Positions 32,857 to 39,749 of a DNA stretch of 39,749 nucleotides are shown here, piece by piece. The position numbers were made by a program, and so were the translations under genes. Below the pieces are notes generated by a model, which was given only the letters and a program-made list of their open reading frames with translations, was not told the origin of the DNA and ran no database searches. Origin of the DNA: Hominenteromicrobium sp964531265 (GTDB lineage Bacteria > Bacillota > Clostridia > Oscillospirales > Acutalibacteraceae); assembly GCA_964531265.1 (NCBI GenBank), contig CAZHDW010000017.1, positions 1 through 39,749 of the forward strand, written 5' to 3'. Position 1 is the first letter of the stretch. The number at the start of each line of letters is the position of its first letter.

Positions 32857-32947
32857 TGTCTGATATGTAATCCGTGCTATTGATATGGTGCGGATCAGCA
32901 AGACTGCCGCAATAGAGCGGTAGAGTGTATTTATGAAGGAGTTAGGA

Positions 32948-35362
32948 ATGAGTAAGCAGATAAATCTCCCTGATGCGCGAACCATGCCGGTGCTTGCCGT
33001 GCGCGGTCTCGTGGTTTTTCCCGGGGTGATATTACAGTTTGATATAGGCAGAAAGAAGTCGATGCTTGCTGTTAGGCAGGCGCTTGAAACCGACAGACTG
33101 ATATTTGTTGTGACACAGACGGATCTCTCCGAGAATGAGCCGGTTGCGGAGGATCTGTATAAGATAGGCGTTATTGCCAAGGTAAAGCAGGTTATACATA
33201 CCTCTGAGGATGGCATCAAGGTGCATGTTGAGGGTTTGAGCCGTGCGGAGATAATGGGCGTCACACAGAATGAGCCCTATCTTGTGGGCTCTATAGTTCC
33301 CTGTGTTGAGCCGAATTTCAGAGAGACACTTAAGACGGAGGCACTCTCACGTATCGCTCAGGAGAAATTCGAAGAATACGTGCGTTGGTTCAAGCAGGTG
33401 CCGCCGGATATACTCCTCGGAGTTATGCAGCAGAAGGATTGCGGCAAGCTGGCAGACTTTATAGCTGCAAATGTTTCACTTGATTTTGAGCAGAAGCAGA
33501 CCGTTTTGGATGAGCTTCACCCGGTACGCAGGATAATGAAGCTTAACTCCATTATGGATGAAGAAATAAAGGTAATGGCGCTTGAAAGGGAGATAAACCA
33601 GAAGGCGCAGGAGCAGATGGACGAGAATCAGCGTACATACATGCTCCGTGAACAGATGCGTGCGATAGCAAATGAGCTCGGCGAGGAGGATCCCCAGGAG
33701 GAAGCCGAGGAAATGCGCGAGAGGATCATGAAATTGCAGCTTCCCGAGGTGGTTTCCACTAAGCTTCTTAAGGAATGCGACAGACTCACGAAAATGCCGT
33801 ACGGCTCCCATGAGGGCTCTGTAATGCGCGTTTATCTTGAGACCTGCCTGGAACTTCCGTGGAATACGAGCTCCAAGGAGAAGCTGGATATCGCAAAAGC
33901 ACAGCGCATTTTGGACAGAGACCACTACGGAATGCAGAAGGTCAAGGAGCGCTTCCTCGAGACGCTTGCCGTCAGAAAGCTCTCCGATGAGGCTACGGGG
34001 CAGATAATTTGCCTTGTCGGCCCGCCGGGTGTCGGAAAGACCTCGATTGCACGCTCCATTGCGGAGGCAATGGGCAGAAAGTACGTGCGTGTTTCCCTCG
34101 GCGGTGTGCGTGACGAAGCGGATATCATGGGTCACAGAAAGACCTATGTCGGCTCAATGCCCGGCAGAATTATGGCTGCCGTGAAGCAGGCCGGCGTAAA
34201 TAATCCGCTCATTCTGCTGGACGAGATAGATAAGCTCGGACAGAGCTTTAAGGGCGATCCGTCGGCCTCCCTGCTCGAGGTGCTTGACCCCGAGCAGAAC
34301 AGCACCTTCCAGGATCATTATATCGACCTTCCGTTTGACCTCAGCCGTGTACTGTTCATAACCACTGCCAACGATGCATCGGCCATTCCCGGGCCACTCT
34401 ACGACCGTATGGATGTAATACAGCTCGGAAGCTATACCCATGAGGAAAAGCTTAACATAGCCTCGAAATATCTTGTTCCGAAGCAGATAAAGAAGCATGG
34501 CATAAAGCCGGCTCAGCTTAAGTTTACCAGGGCTGCCCTGAATGAGATCATCGAGTCATATACCCGTGAGGCCGGAGTGCGTACATTGGAGAGAACTATT
34601 GGCAGTGTTTGCCGCAAGGTGGCACGCATGATAGTTTCCAACGACAGCTTCACATCTCTCTCCGTAAAGCCGAACGACCTTGAGGAGCTGCTCGGGCCGA
34701 AGAAATATATCAGAGAAAATACCGATAAAACGGACGAGATCGGCCTTGTAAACGGTCTGGCATGGACGAGCGTGGGTGGAGAGCTTCTGCCCATAGAGGT
34801 CGCTGTGATGGACGGTAAGGGCAAAATACAGCTTACAGGCTCTCTCGGCGATGTAATGAAGGAGTCTGCAAGTGCAGCGCTGACCTGCATACGCTCCCGT
34901 GCATCTTCACTCGGCATAGACCCGGACTTCTACACCAAAAAGGATATACATATCCATGCTCCCGAGGGTGCAGTGCCGAAGGACGGCCCCTCCGCCGGAC
35001 TTGCAATGGCAACGGCGATCACATCCGCACTCACCGGAAAGCCGATACTCCATTCGGTAGCCATGACCGGTGAGATAACCCTGCAGGGCAGAGCTCTGGC
35101 TATCGGCGGCCTGAAGGAGAAATCCATGGCAGCATACCGCAACGGCATTAAAACCGTTCTTATACCCAAGGCCAATGTACCCGACCTTGCGGAGGTCGAT
35201 GAGGTGGTAAAGAGCAATGTAAGCTTTATACCGGTCAGCAGAATAGATGAGGTGCTCCCGGTTGCCATCCCCACACTTTTCGATTCGGTTGAAAAGACCG
35301 AAGAGCAGAAAACAGTACACACCGAGCCGCACACTCACGGCGTGCCGTCCCTGAGACAGTGA
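32948..35362 (+). CDS. lon: ATP-dependent protease Lon
   Basis: Cytoplasmic protease for damaged and regulatory proteins. The 804-residue LonA has the N-terminal substrate domain from LPVLAVRG-like MPVLAVRGLVVFPGV, a coiled region, Walker A GPPGVGKT (358-365) and the catalytic dyad Ser682 (KDGPSAGLAMA) and Lys725 (GGLKEKSMAA). The ATG at 32948 has GAAGGAG upstream; an ATG at 32933 precedes it and was not used. engB follows, as in B. subtilis lonA-ysxC. Confidence 0.96.
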   Translation: MSKQINLPDARTMPVLAVRGLVVFPGVILQFDIGRKKSMLAVRQALETDRLIFVVTQTDLSENEPVAEDLYKIGVIAKVKQVIHTSEDGIKVHVEGLSRAEIMGVTQNEPYLVGSIVPCVEPNFRETLKTEALSRIAQEKFEEYVRWFKQVPPDILLGVMQQKDCGKLADFIAANVSLDFEQKQTVLDELHPVRRIMKLNSIMDEEIKVMALEREINQKAQEQMDENQRTYMLREQMRAIANELGEEDPQEEAEEMRERIMKLQLPEVVSTKLLKECDRLTKMPYGSHEGSVMRVYLETCLELPWNTSSKEKLDIAKAQRILDRDHYGMQKVKERFLETLAVRKLSDEATGQIICLVGPPGVGKTSIARSIAEAMGRKYVRVSLGGVRDEADIMGHRKTYVGSMPGRIMAAVKQAGVNNPLILLDEIDKLGQSFKGDPSASLLEVLDPEQNSTFQDHYIDLPFDLSRVLFITTANDASAIPGPLYDRMDVIQLGSYTHEEKLNIASKYLVPKQIKKHGIKPAQLKFTRAALNEIIESYTREAGVRTLERTIGSVCRKVARMIVSNDSFTSLSVKPNDLEELLGPKKYIRENTDKTDEIGLVNGLAWTSVGGELLPIEVAVMDGKGKIQLTGSLGDVMKESASAALTCIRSRASSLGIDPDFYTKKDIHIHAPEGAVPKDGPSAGLAMATAITSALTGKPILHSVAMTGEITLQGRALAIGGLKEKSMAAYRNGIKTVLIPKANVPDLAEVDEVVKSNVSFIPVSRIDEVLPVAIPTLFDSVEKTEEQKTVHTEPHTHGVPSLRQ

Positions 35363-35389
35363 GCCGATTTCACAGAGGAGTGACTATAT

Positions 35390-36013
35390 ATGAATTTTCA
35401 GGCTGTAACCTTTGAGGCCGCCTTTGGTCGTGCCGATCAGCTGAATAAATCGGATTTGCCGGAGATAGTTTTTTCCGGCAAGTCAAACGTGGGAAAATCC
35501 TCCCTTATAAATAAGCTTATCAACAGAAAGGCCCTCGCAAGAGTAAGTGCAACTCCGGGAAAGACTGCGACGATAAATTTCTTCCGTCTGCCCGAATGCC
35601 GCCTTGTGGACCTGCCGGGATACGGCTATGCAAAGGTATCACAGAGCGAGAAGAACCGCTGGGCTAAGCTGATGCAGGGGTATTTCGATTCCAACCGAAG
35701 GATCGCCCTTGTCATACAGATATTGGATATGCGTCATGAGCCGACCGGTGATGATTTTGACATGATAAATTTCCTCATTGAGCGAGATTTGCCGTTCCTT
35801 GTGGTCTGCACAAAGGCGGATAAGCTGAATAAGACACAGTTCAACAGCAGAAAAGAGTATTTTGCGGAGCTTTTTGAAGAGCATGAGATCGATTTTATAC
35901 CGTTCTCGGCACAGAATGGCTTCGGTCTTGAAGACCTTAAGGCAAGAATAACCGCTGCCGTTGAAAGAACTGCCGCCGAAGAGGATAATGCAGAAGTTGA
36001 AGGGAATGAATGA
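35390..36013 (+). CDS. engB: Ribosome biogenesis GTP-binding protein EngB/YsxC
   Basis: A GTPase that helps assemble the 50S subunit. The 207-residue protein has G1 GKSNVGKSS (from residue 30), a G2 threonine in TPGKTATINFF, G3 DLPGYG and G4 TKADK. The acidic C-terminal end (EEDNAEVEGNE) is variable in the family. The ATG is preceded by GAGGAGTGAC. It follows lon by 27 bases and overlaps lysA by four bases. Confidence 0.95.
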   Translation: MNFQAVTFEAAFGRADQLNKSDLPEIVFSGKSNVGKSSLINKLINRKALARVSATPGKTATINFFRLPECRLVDLPGYGYAKVSQSEKNRWAKLMQGYFDSNRRIALVIQILDMRHEPTGDDFDMINFLIERDLPFLVVCTKADKLNKTQFNSRKEYFAELFEEHEIDFIPFSAQNGFGLEDLKARITAAVERTAAEEDNAEVEGNE

Positions 36014-37314
36014 GAATGTTTGTGTCCGATTGCCTTGATGTAAACGAAAAGGGACATTTGACGATCAGCGGCTGTGATACCGTGGAGCTTGCAGACGAAT
36101 ACGGGACAGCGCTGTATGTAATGAGCGAGGATAAGATTAGAGACACTTGCAGAAGGTACAAATCCTCCTTTGAAAAGTATTATAACGGAAACGGCGCACC
36201 GATATATGCAAGCAAGGCCTTTAGCTGCAAGGAAATTTGCAGGATTGTTACCGACGAGGGGCTTGAGCTCGAGGTTGTTTCCGGCGGAGAGCTGTACACG
36301 GCTCTCGCGGCCGGTGTTGCCCCGAAAATCATACATTTTCAGGGCAACAATAAATCTGTGCAGGAGCTTAAATATGCCATAGATAACGGCGTGGGGGATA
36401 TCGTTGTGGATAATCTCTCAGAGCTTCGTCGCATAGAGAAAATATCGGCGGAAAAGGGTGTTGTGACGCGCATATCCATGCGTATCAAGCCCGGTATCGA
36501 CGCACATACGCACGAGTTTATCCGTACAGGACAGATAGACTCCAAATTCGGCTTTGCACTGGAGACGGGCGAGGCATATGAGGCCGTGAAGGAGGCTGTT
36601 TCGGCGGAGCATGTTGAGCTGATCGGTCTGCACTGTCATATAGGCTCTCAGATATTTGATAAATCTCCCTTTGTGCTTGCTGCACAGGTGATGCTCGGCT
36701 TCTATAACAAGATATATACCGAGCTCGGTAAGACCCTGACACATCTCAATCTCGGCGGTGGCTTCGGCATAAAGTACAAGAGTGCGGATGCAGCCGTGCC
36801 GTATGAGGAATATATGAAGGATGTTTCTGCGGCTGTTCATGAGGCTTGCAGAAGCTTTGGCATTGAGGTTCCGAGAATATACATCGAGCCGGGCCGCTCC
36901 ATTGTTGGTGAGGCCGGAATAACGCTGTACACTGTCGGAGATATCAAGACCATACCGGACATAAGGACATATGTTGCAGTGGATGGCGGTATGTACGAAA
37001 ACCCGAGATATGCGCTGTATCAGTCCGACTATACCTGCCTTATAGCGAACCGTGCGAACGAGCCCGCTGATTTCAGGGCCACCATTGCCGGAAAATGCTG
37101 TGAGAGCGGCGACCTTATCCAGGTGGGCACAAAGATACAGAAGCCGGAGATAGGCGACATTTTGGCTGTGCTTTCGACGGGCGCATATAATTACTCAATG
37201 GCCTCAAACTATAACCGTAACCCGAGACCTGCGTGCGTTATGGTATCAAAAGGCGAGTCCAGAGTCATTATAAAGGCCGAAACTTATGAAGATATTGTAA
37301 AAAATGACATTTGA
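36010..37314 (+). CDS. lysA: Diaminopimelate decarboxylase
   Basis: Decarboxylates meso-diaminopimelate to lysine using pyridoxal phosphate. The 434-residue protein has the cofactor lysine Lys69 in YASKAF, HCHIGSQIFD, the glycine-rich LNLGGGFGIKY, EPGRSIVGEAG and the active-site cysteine in CCESGD. Its ATG overlaps engB (ATGA). No other lysine gene is adjacent. No clear terminator is seen after it. Confidence 0.95.
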   Translation: MRMFVSDCLDVNEKGHLTISGCDTVELADEYGTALYVMSEDKIRDTCRRYKSSFEKYYNGNGAPIYASKAFSCKEICRIVTDEGLELEVVSGGELYTALAAGVAPKIIHFQGNNKSVQELKYAIDNGVGDIVVDNLSELRRIEKISAEKGVVTRISMRIKPGIDAHTHEFIRTGQIDSKFGFALETGEAYEAVKEAVSAEHVELIGLHCHIGSQIFDKSPFVLAAQVMLGFYNKIYTELGKTLTHLNLGGGFGIKYKSADAAVPYEEYMKDVSAAVHEACRSFGIEVPRIYIEPGRSIVGEAGITLYTVGDIKTIPDIRTYVAVDGGMYENPRYALYQSDYTCLIANRANEPADFRATIAGKCCESGDLIQVGTKIQKPEIGDILAVLSTGAYNYSMASNYNRNPRPACVMVSKGESRVIIKAETYEDIVKNDI

Positions 37315-37338
37315 GCAAGAATAAAATTCATTTTTGGG

Positions 37339-37367
37339 TTTACTTTTTCGCTTTTCTGTGGTAAAAT
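37339..37367 (+). promoter_or_regulatory. Promoter of the yerC-methyltransferase-hslO group
   Basis: TTTACT (37339-37344), 17 bases and TAAAAT (37362-37367), with TGG just before the -10 (extended -10). The surroundings are T-rich. The leader is about 30 bases. Confidence 0.68.
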
Positions 37368-37404
37368 TACAAAGCAATAAATCTTATTGAAATGAGGTAA
37401 AGCG

Positions 37405-37725
37405 ATGAATACTAAACTGCATGATGATAATGTTGATGCTCTGTTCGATGCGATCCTGACACTTAAGGACCGCGATGAGTGCTATAAATTCTTTGAAGAC
37501 CTGTGCACGGTGCCGGAGCTTAAGGCTATGTCACAGCGTCTGAAGGTTGCCAAGATGCTGAATGCAAGACAGGTGTACAGTGAAATAGTTGCCGAAACCG
37601 GCGCTTCCACTGCAACGATAAGCAGAGTAAACCGTTCTCTGAATTACGGAAATGACGGCTATGCTCTGGTCTTTGAGAGAGTCTGGCAGAAAGAGAACAA
37701 TAAGGAAAAGGATAGTCAGAGATAA
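37405..37725 (+). CDS. yerC: YerC/YecD family TrpR-like regulator
   Basis: A 106-residue protein with a TrpR-type DNA-binding fold. Motifs: DALFDAILTLKDRDECYKFFEDL, then the helix-turn-helix region with MSQRLKVAKML and TGASTATISRVNRSLNYG. Related proteins lack the tryptophan-site evidence of TrpR, and the ligand is unknown. It has a promoter directly upstream and could be autoregulated, but I see no clear operator. The next ATG overlaps its stop by one base (TAATG). Confidence 0.92.
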   Translation: MNTKLHDDNVDALFDAILTLKDRDECYKFFEDLCTVPELKAMSQRLKVAKMLNARQVYSEIVAETGASTATISRVNRSLNYGNDGYALVFERVWQKENNKEKDSQR

Positions 37726-38495
37726 TGGCCGGTTACGACATCTTTGCAAGGTATTATGATGCTCTTACCGTTAATGTGAATTATGCGCAGCGTGCCGAAT
37801 ATATCGAGAAGCTGCTCAAAAAGCTCGGACATGCGCCGGGACTCACTCTTGACCTTGCCTGCGGTACAGGCAGCCTTACACTGGAGCTGTATAAGCGCGG
37901 TTTTGATGTTTACGGTATTGACGGCTCATCCGCAATGCTCTCTGAGGCCAAGGATAAGGCGTATGATATGGAGGCGGATGTTCTCTTTCTGTATCAGAAA
38001 ATGCAGCAGCTCGACCTTTACGGCACAGTGGATACGGTCATCTGTGCGCTTGACAGCATAAATCATCTTTCGGGTGAAGAGCAGGTGCAGGAGACCTTCA
38101 AGCGTGTGGCGTTCTTCATGAATGACGACGGCTGGTTCATCTTCGATGTTAACACCCCGTATAAGCATGAGAATGTGCTCGGCAGCAATACTTTCGTGTA
38201 TGATCTTACCGATGTGTATTGCGTATGGCAGAACAAGTACGATCCGCACAATGGAAGCGTAAGAATATCGCTTGATTTCTTTGAGAGAAACGGAAAGAGC
38301 TATACGCGCAGCAGCGAACGCTTCTTTGAGCAGGTGTACACGCCTGAAAAGATAAAGGAAATGCTGAAAAATGCCGGATTTGACAGGGTAGAGATCTTTG
38401 GCGATCTATCCTTTGATGAGCCTACGCCGACTGAGCAGAGGCTCGTTTTTGCGGCACATATAACAAATTCACAAAATGGTATGTACGAGGAATAA
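37725..38495 (+). CDS. Class I SAM-dependent methyltransferase
   Basis: A 256-residue methyltransferase of the Rossmann type. Motif I is LDLACGTGSLTLELYKRGF (about 45-63), followed by the acidic end of strand 2 in YGIDGS and then VICALDSINHL. The YDIFARYYDALTVNVNY N terminus is typical of a small-molecule methyltransferase group in Clostridia. Substrate is unknown. It is coupled to yerC through TAATG. Confidence 0.88.
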   Translation: MAGYDIFARYYDALTVNVNYAQRAEYIEKLLKKLGHAPGLTLDLACGTGSLTLELYKRGFDVYGIDGSSAMLSEAKDKAYDMEADVLFLYQKMQQLDLYGTVDTVICALDSINHLSGEEQVQETFKRVAFFMNDDGWFIFDVNTPYKHENVLGSNTFVYDLTDVYCVWQNKYDPHNGSVRISLDFFERNGKSYTRSSERFFEQVYTPEKIKEMLKNAGFDRVEIFGDLSFDEPTPTEQRLVFAAHITNSQNGMYEE

Positions 38496-38526
38496 TTTCC
38501 GCGTATTTTGAAAGGAAGTTAGTATA

Positions 38527-39426
38527 TTGGATAGGATCATACGCTGTATCACATCCGATGGTGCTCTCATGGCCTCTGCCATAGACAGCACGGATGTTGT
38601 GTATACTGCGCAGCAGCTCCATTCTCTGAGCCCTACTGCATCCGCAGCGCTCGGAAGGCTGCTTACGGCTTCATCCGTTATGGGCGCTATGCTCAAGCAG
38701 GATAAGGCTTCTGTTACACTGCGCGTTAACGGCGGAGGCCCGCTTGGAACGCTTACGGCTATTGCTGACAGCCGTGGTAACGTAAGGGGCTGTGTGGACA
38801 ACCCAAAAGTAGAGGTACCGAGAAAGCCCAACGGAAAGCTCGATGTAAGCGCTGCTGTGGGCTCTGAGGGACGCCTGGGCGTTATTCGCAGCTATGGTAA
38901 TGGTGAACCCTATATGGGCCAGGTAGAGCTTGTAAGCGGCGAAATAGCAGAGGATATAACGAACTATTACGCAACAAGCGAGCAGATACCCACTGTGTGC
39001 GCACTGGGCGTGCTTGTGGATTCCGAGGATGGTCAGGTGCTGCTTGCAGGCGGACTCCTTATACAGGTGCTGCCGGGCGCTTTGCCGGAGGATATCACAA
39101 AGCTGGAAAAGAATGTATCGGTTCTTGAGCCGGTAACAACCATGCTTGCCAAGGGTATGTCCGTTGAGGAGATGTGCAGAAAGGCTCTTGAGGGCTTTGA
39201 GGTAGAGGTGCTGGATGAGATGCCGGTGCACTATGCATGTACATGCAGTAAGGAAAAGTACTACAATGCTCTTTCAACTCTGGAGCCGGATGAGATAGAG
39301 ACCCTGCCCACGGTTGACGGCAAGGTGGAGGCAGTTTGTCCGTATTGCAGCAAGAGGTATTACTTCACTGTGGACGAGATAAAAGAGCTTGCCAAAATCG
39401 TCCGCGAAAGGCGCGAAAATGCCTGA
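38527..39426 (+). CDS. hslO: Redox-regulated chaperone Hsp33
   Basis: A holdase activated by oxidative unfolding and zinc release. The 299-residue protein has the N-terminal chaperone domain with VNGGGPLGTLTAIADS and RGCVDNP, and the C-terminal redox switch Cys238, Cys240, Cys271, Cys274 (CTC and CPYC). The TTG start at 38527 is seven bases after GAAAGGAAG, and no ATG fits. It is the last protein gene before the tRNA cluster. No hairpin terminator is visible after it. Confidence 0.95.
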   Translation: MDRIIRCITSDGALMASAIDSTDVVYTAQQLHSLSPTASAALGRLLTASSVMGAMLKQDKASVTLRVNGGGPLGTLTAIADSRGNVRGCVDNPKVEVPRKPNGKLDVSAAVGSEGRLGVIRSYGNGEPYMGQVELVSGEIAEDITNYYATSEQIPTVCALGVLVDSEDGQVLLAGGLLIQVLPGALPEDITKLEKNVSVLEPVTTMLAKGMSVEEMCRKALEGFEVEVLDEMPVHYACTCSKEKYYNALSTLEPDEIETLPTVDGKVEAVCPYCSKRYYFTVDEIKELAKIVRERRENA

Positions 39427-39487
39427 AAAAAATTTTTAAAAAAATTTGAAAAAAGGTATTGACTTTTCGAGGAACATGTAGTATTAT
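39425..39487 (+). promoter_or_regulatory. tRNA cluster promoter with A-tract UP-like region
   Basis: TTGACT (39459-39464), 17 bases and TATTAT (39482-39487) form a strong promoter. Directly upstream, 39425-39456 is almost pure A/T in alternating A- and T-runs, as in the UP elements of stable RNA promoters. Start would be near 39494, about 42 bases before tRNA-Val. Confidence 0.78.
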
Positions 39488-39535
39488 ATAACACGTCGCT
39501 GAGAGACAGCTCGAAGAAATCTCGCGATGTAGTTT

Positions 39536-39612
39536 GGGGGTATAGCTCAGCTGGTTAGAGCACCTGCCTTACAAGCAGGGGGTCATAGGTTCGAGTCCTA
39601 TTGTCCCCACCA
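39536..39612 (+). tRNA. tRNA-Val (anticodon TAC)
   Basis: A complete cloverleaf: acceptor GGGGGTA pairs with TGTCCCC; anticodon stem CCTGC/GCAGG holds the loop CTTACAA with TAC at 39570-39572; the T arm has TTCGAGT. The 3' CCA (39610-39612) is encoded. It reads GUA and, by wobble, other valine codons. Confidence 0.96.
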
Positions 39613-39617
39613 AATGT

Positions 39618-39694
39618 GGCCCGGTAGTTCAGTTGGTTAGAACGCCAGCCTGTCACGCTGGAGGTCGACGGTTCGAGCCCGTTCCGGGTCGCCA
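39618..39694 (+). tRNA. tRNA-Asp (anticodon GTC)
   Basis: Acceptor GGCCCGG pairs with CCGGGTC; discriminator is G; CCA is encoded at 39692-39694. The anticodon loop CTGTCAC lies on a CCAGC/GCTGG stem with GTC at 39652-39654. It starts five bases after tRNA-Val and is surely in the same transcript. Confidence 0.96.
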
Positions 39695-39700
39695 CATTTT

Positions 39701-39749
39701 GCCTCTGTAGCTCAGTTGGTAGAGCAGGGGACTGAAAATCCCCGTGTCA
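39701..39749 (+). tRNA. tRNA-Phe (anticodon GAA), cut by the window end
   Basis: GCCTCTGTAGCTCAGTTGGT gives the acceptor start and D arm. The anticodon arm GGGGA-CTGAAAA-TCCCC has GAA at 39734-39736. The T arm and 3' end lie beyond the window. Confidence 0.9.

Overview
The window reads as one chromosomal segment of an endospore-forming member of the Clostridia. Gene content and order suggest the Oscillospirales/Ruminococcaceae neighbourhood, but lineage is inferred and not proven. Signs are the Bacillus-type order yicC-remA-gmk-rpoZ-priA-def-fmt-rsmB-rlmN-prpC-prkC-rsgA-thiN-spoVM, the sporulation genes spoVM, sipL, spoIVA and an M50 protease, DAP-type lysine synthesis, and frequent TTG starts. 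Every gene I can support is on the + strand. No gap between genes exceeds 300 bases. I see no insertion sequence, phage gene or CRISPR array.

Layout. (1) 25-1218: rluB and a small overlapping gene, closed by a terminator. (2) 1272-14420: a vegetative promoter followed by about 12.7 kb of tightly packed genes for nucleotide, ribosome and rRNA functions and for PrpC/PrkC phospho-signalling, ending in thiN. A sigma-E-like promoter over the thiN stop then heads a two-gene unit, a 58-residue membrane peptide and a 29-residue SpoVM, closed by a strong terminator. (3) 14453-16316: a single GH123-like glycosidase gene with its own promoter and terminator. (4) 16325-20295: a sigma-E-type promoter, sipL and spoIVA, a terminator-like hairpin, then an 84-residue one-span membrane protein and a SpoIVFB-like site-2 protease. 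(5) 20322-26099: a radical SAM/DUF2344 pair, then rplS with a structured leader, lepB, rbgA, rnhB and yraN. (6) 26128-29365: an M19 dipeptidase, thrC behind a fully consensus promoter, and a phosphoesterase. (7) 29394-37314: tig-clpP-clpX-lon-engB-lysA, a protein folding and quality-control block. (8) 37339-39426: a TrpR-like regulator, a methyltransferase and hslO. (9) 39425-39749: an A-tract-rich promoter and tRNA-Val, tRNA-Asp and a truncated tRNA-Phe.

The most interesting part is 14.0-20.3 kb. The three proteins expected to build the spore-coat basement layer (SpoVM, SpoIVA, SipL) lie within about 5.1 kb, under two separate sigma-E-like promoters. With them are two small membrane proteins I cannot name. 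One sits directly before spoVM and has its ribosome binding site and start codon in a hairpin. The other sits directly before the M50 protease.
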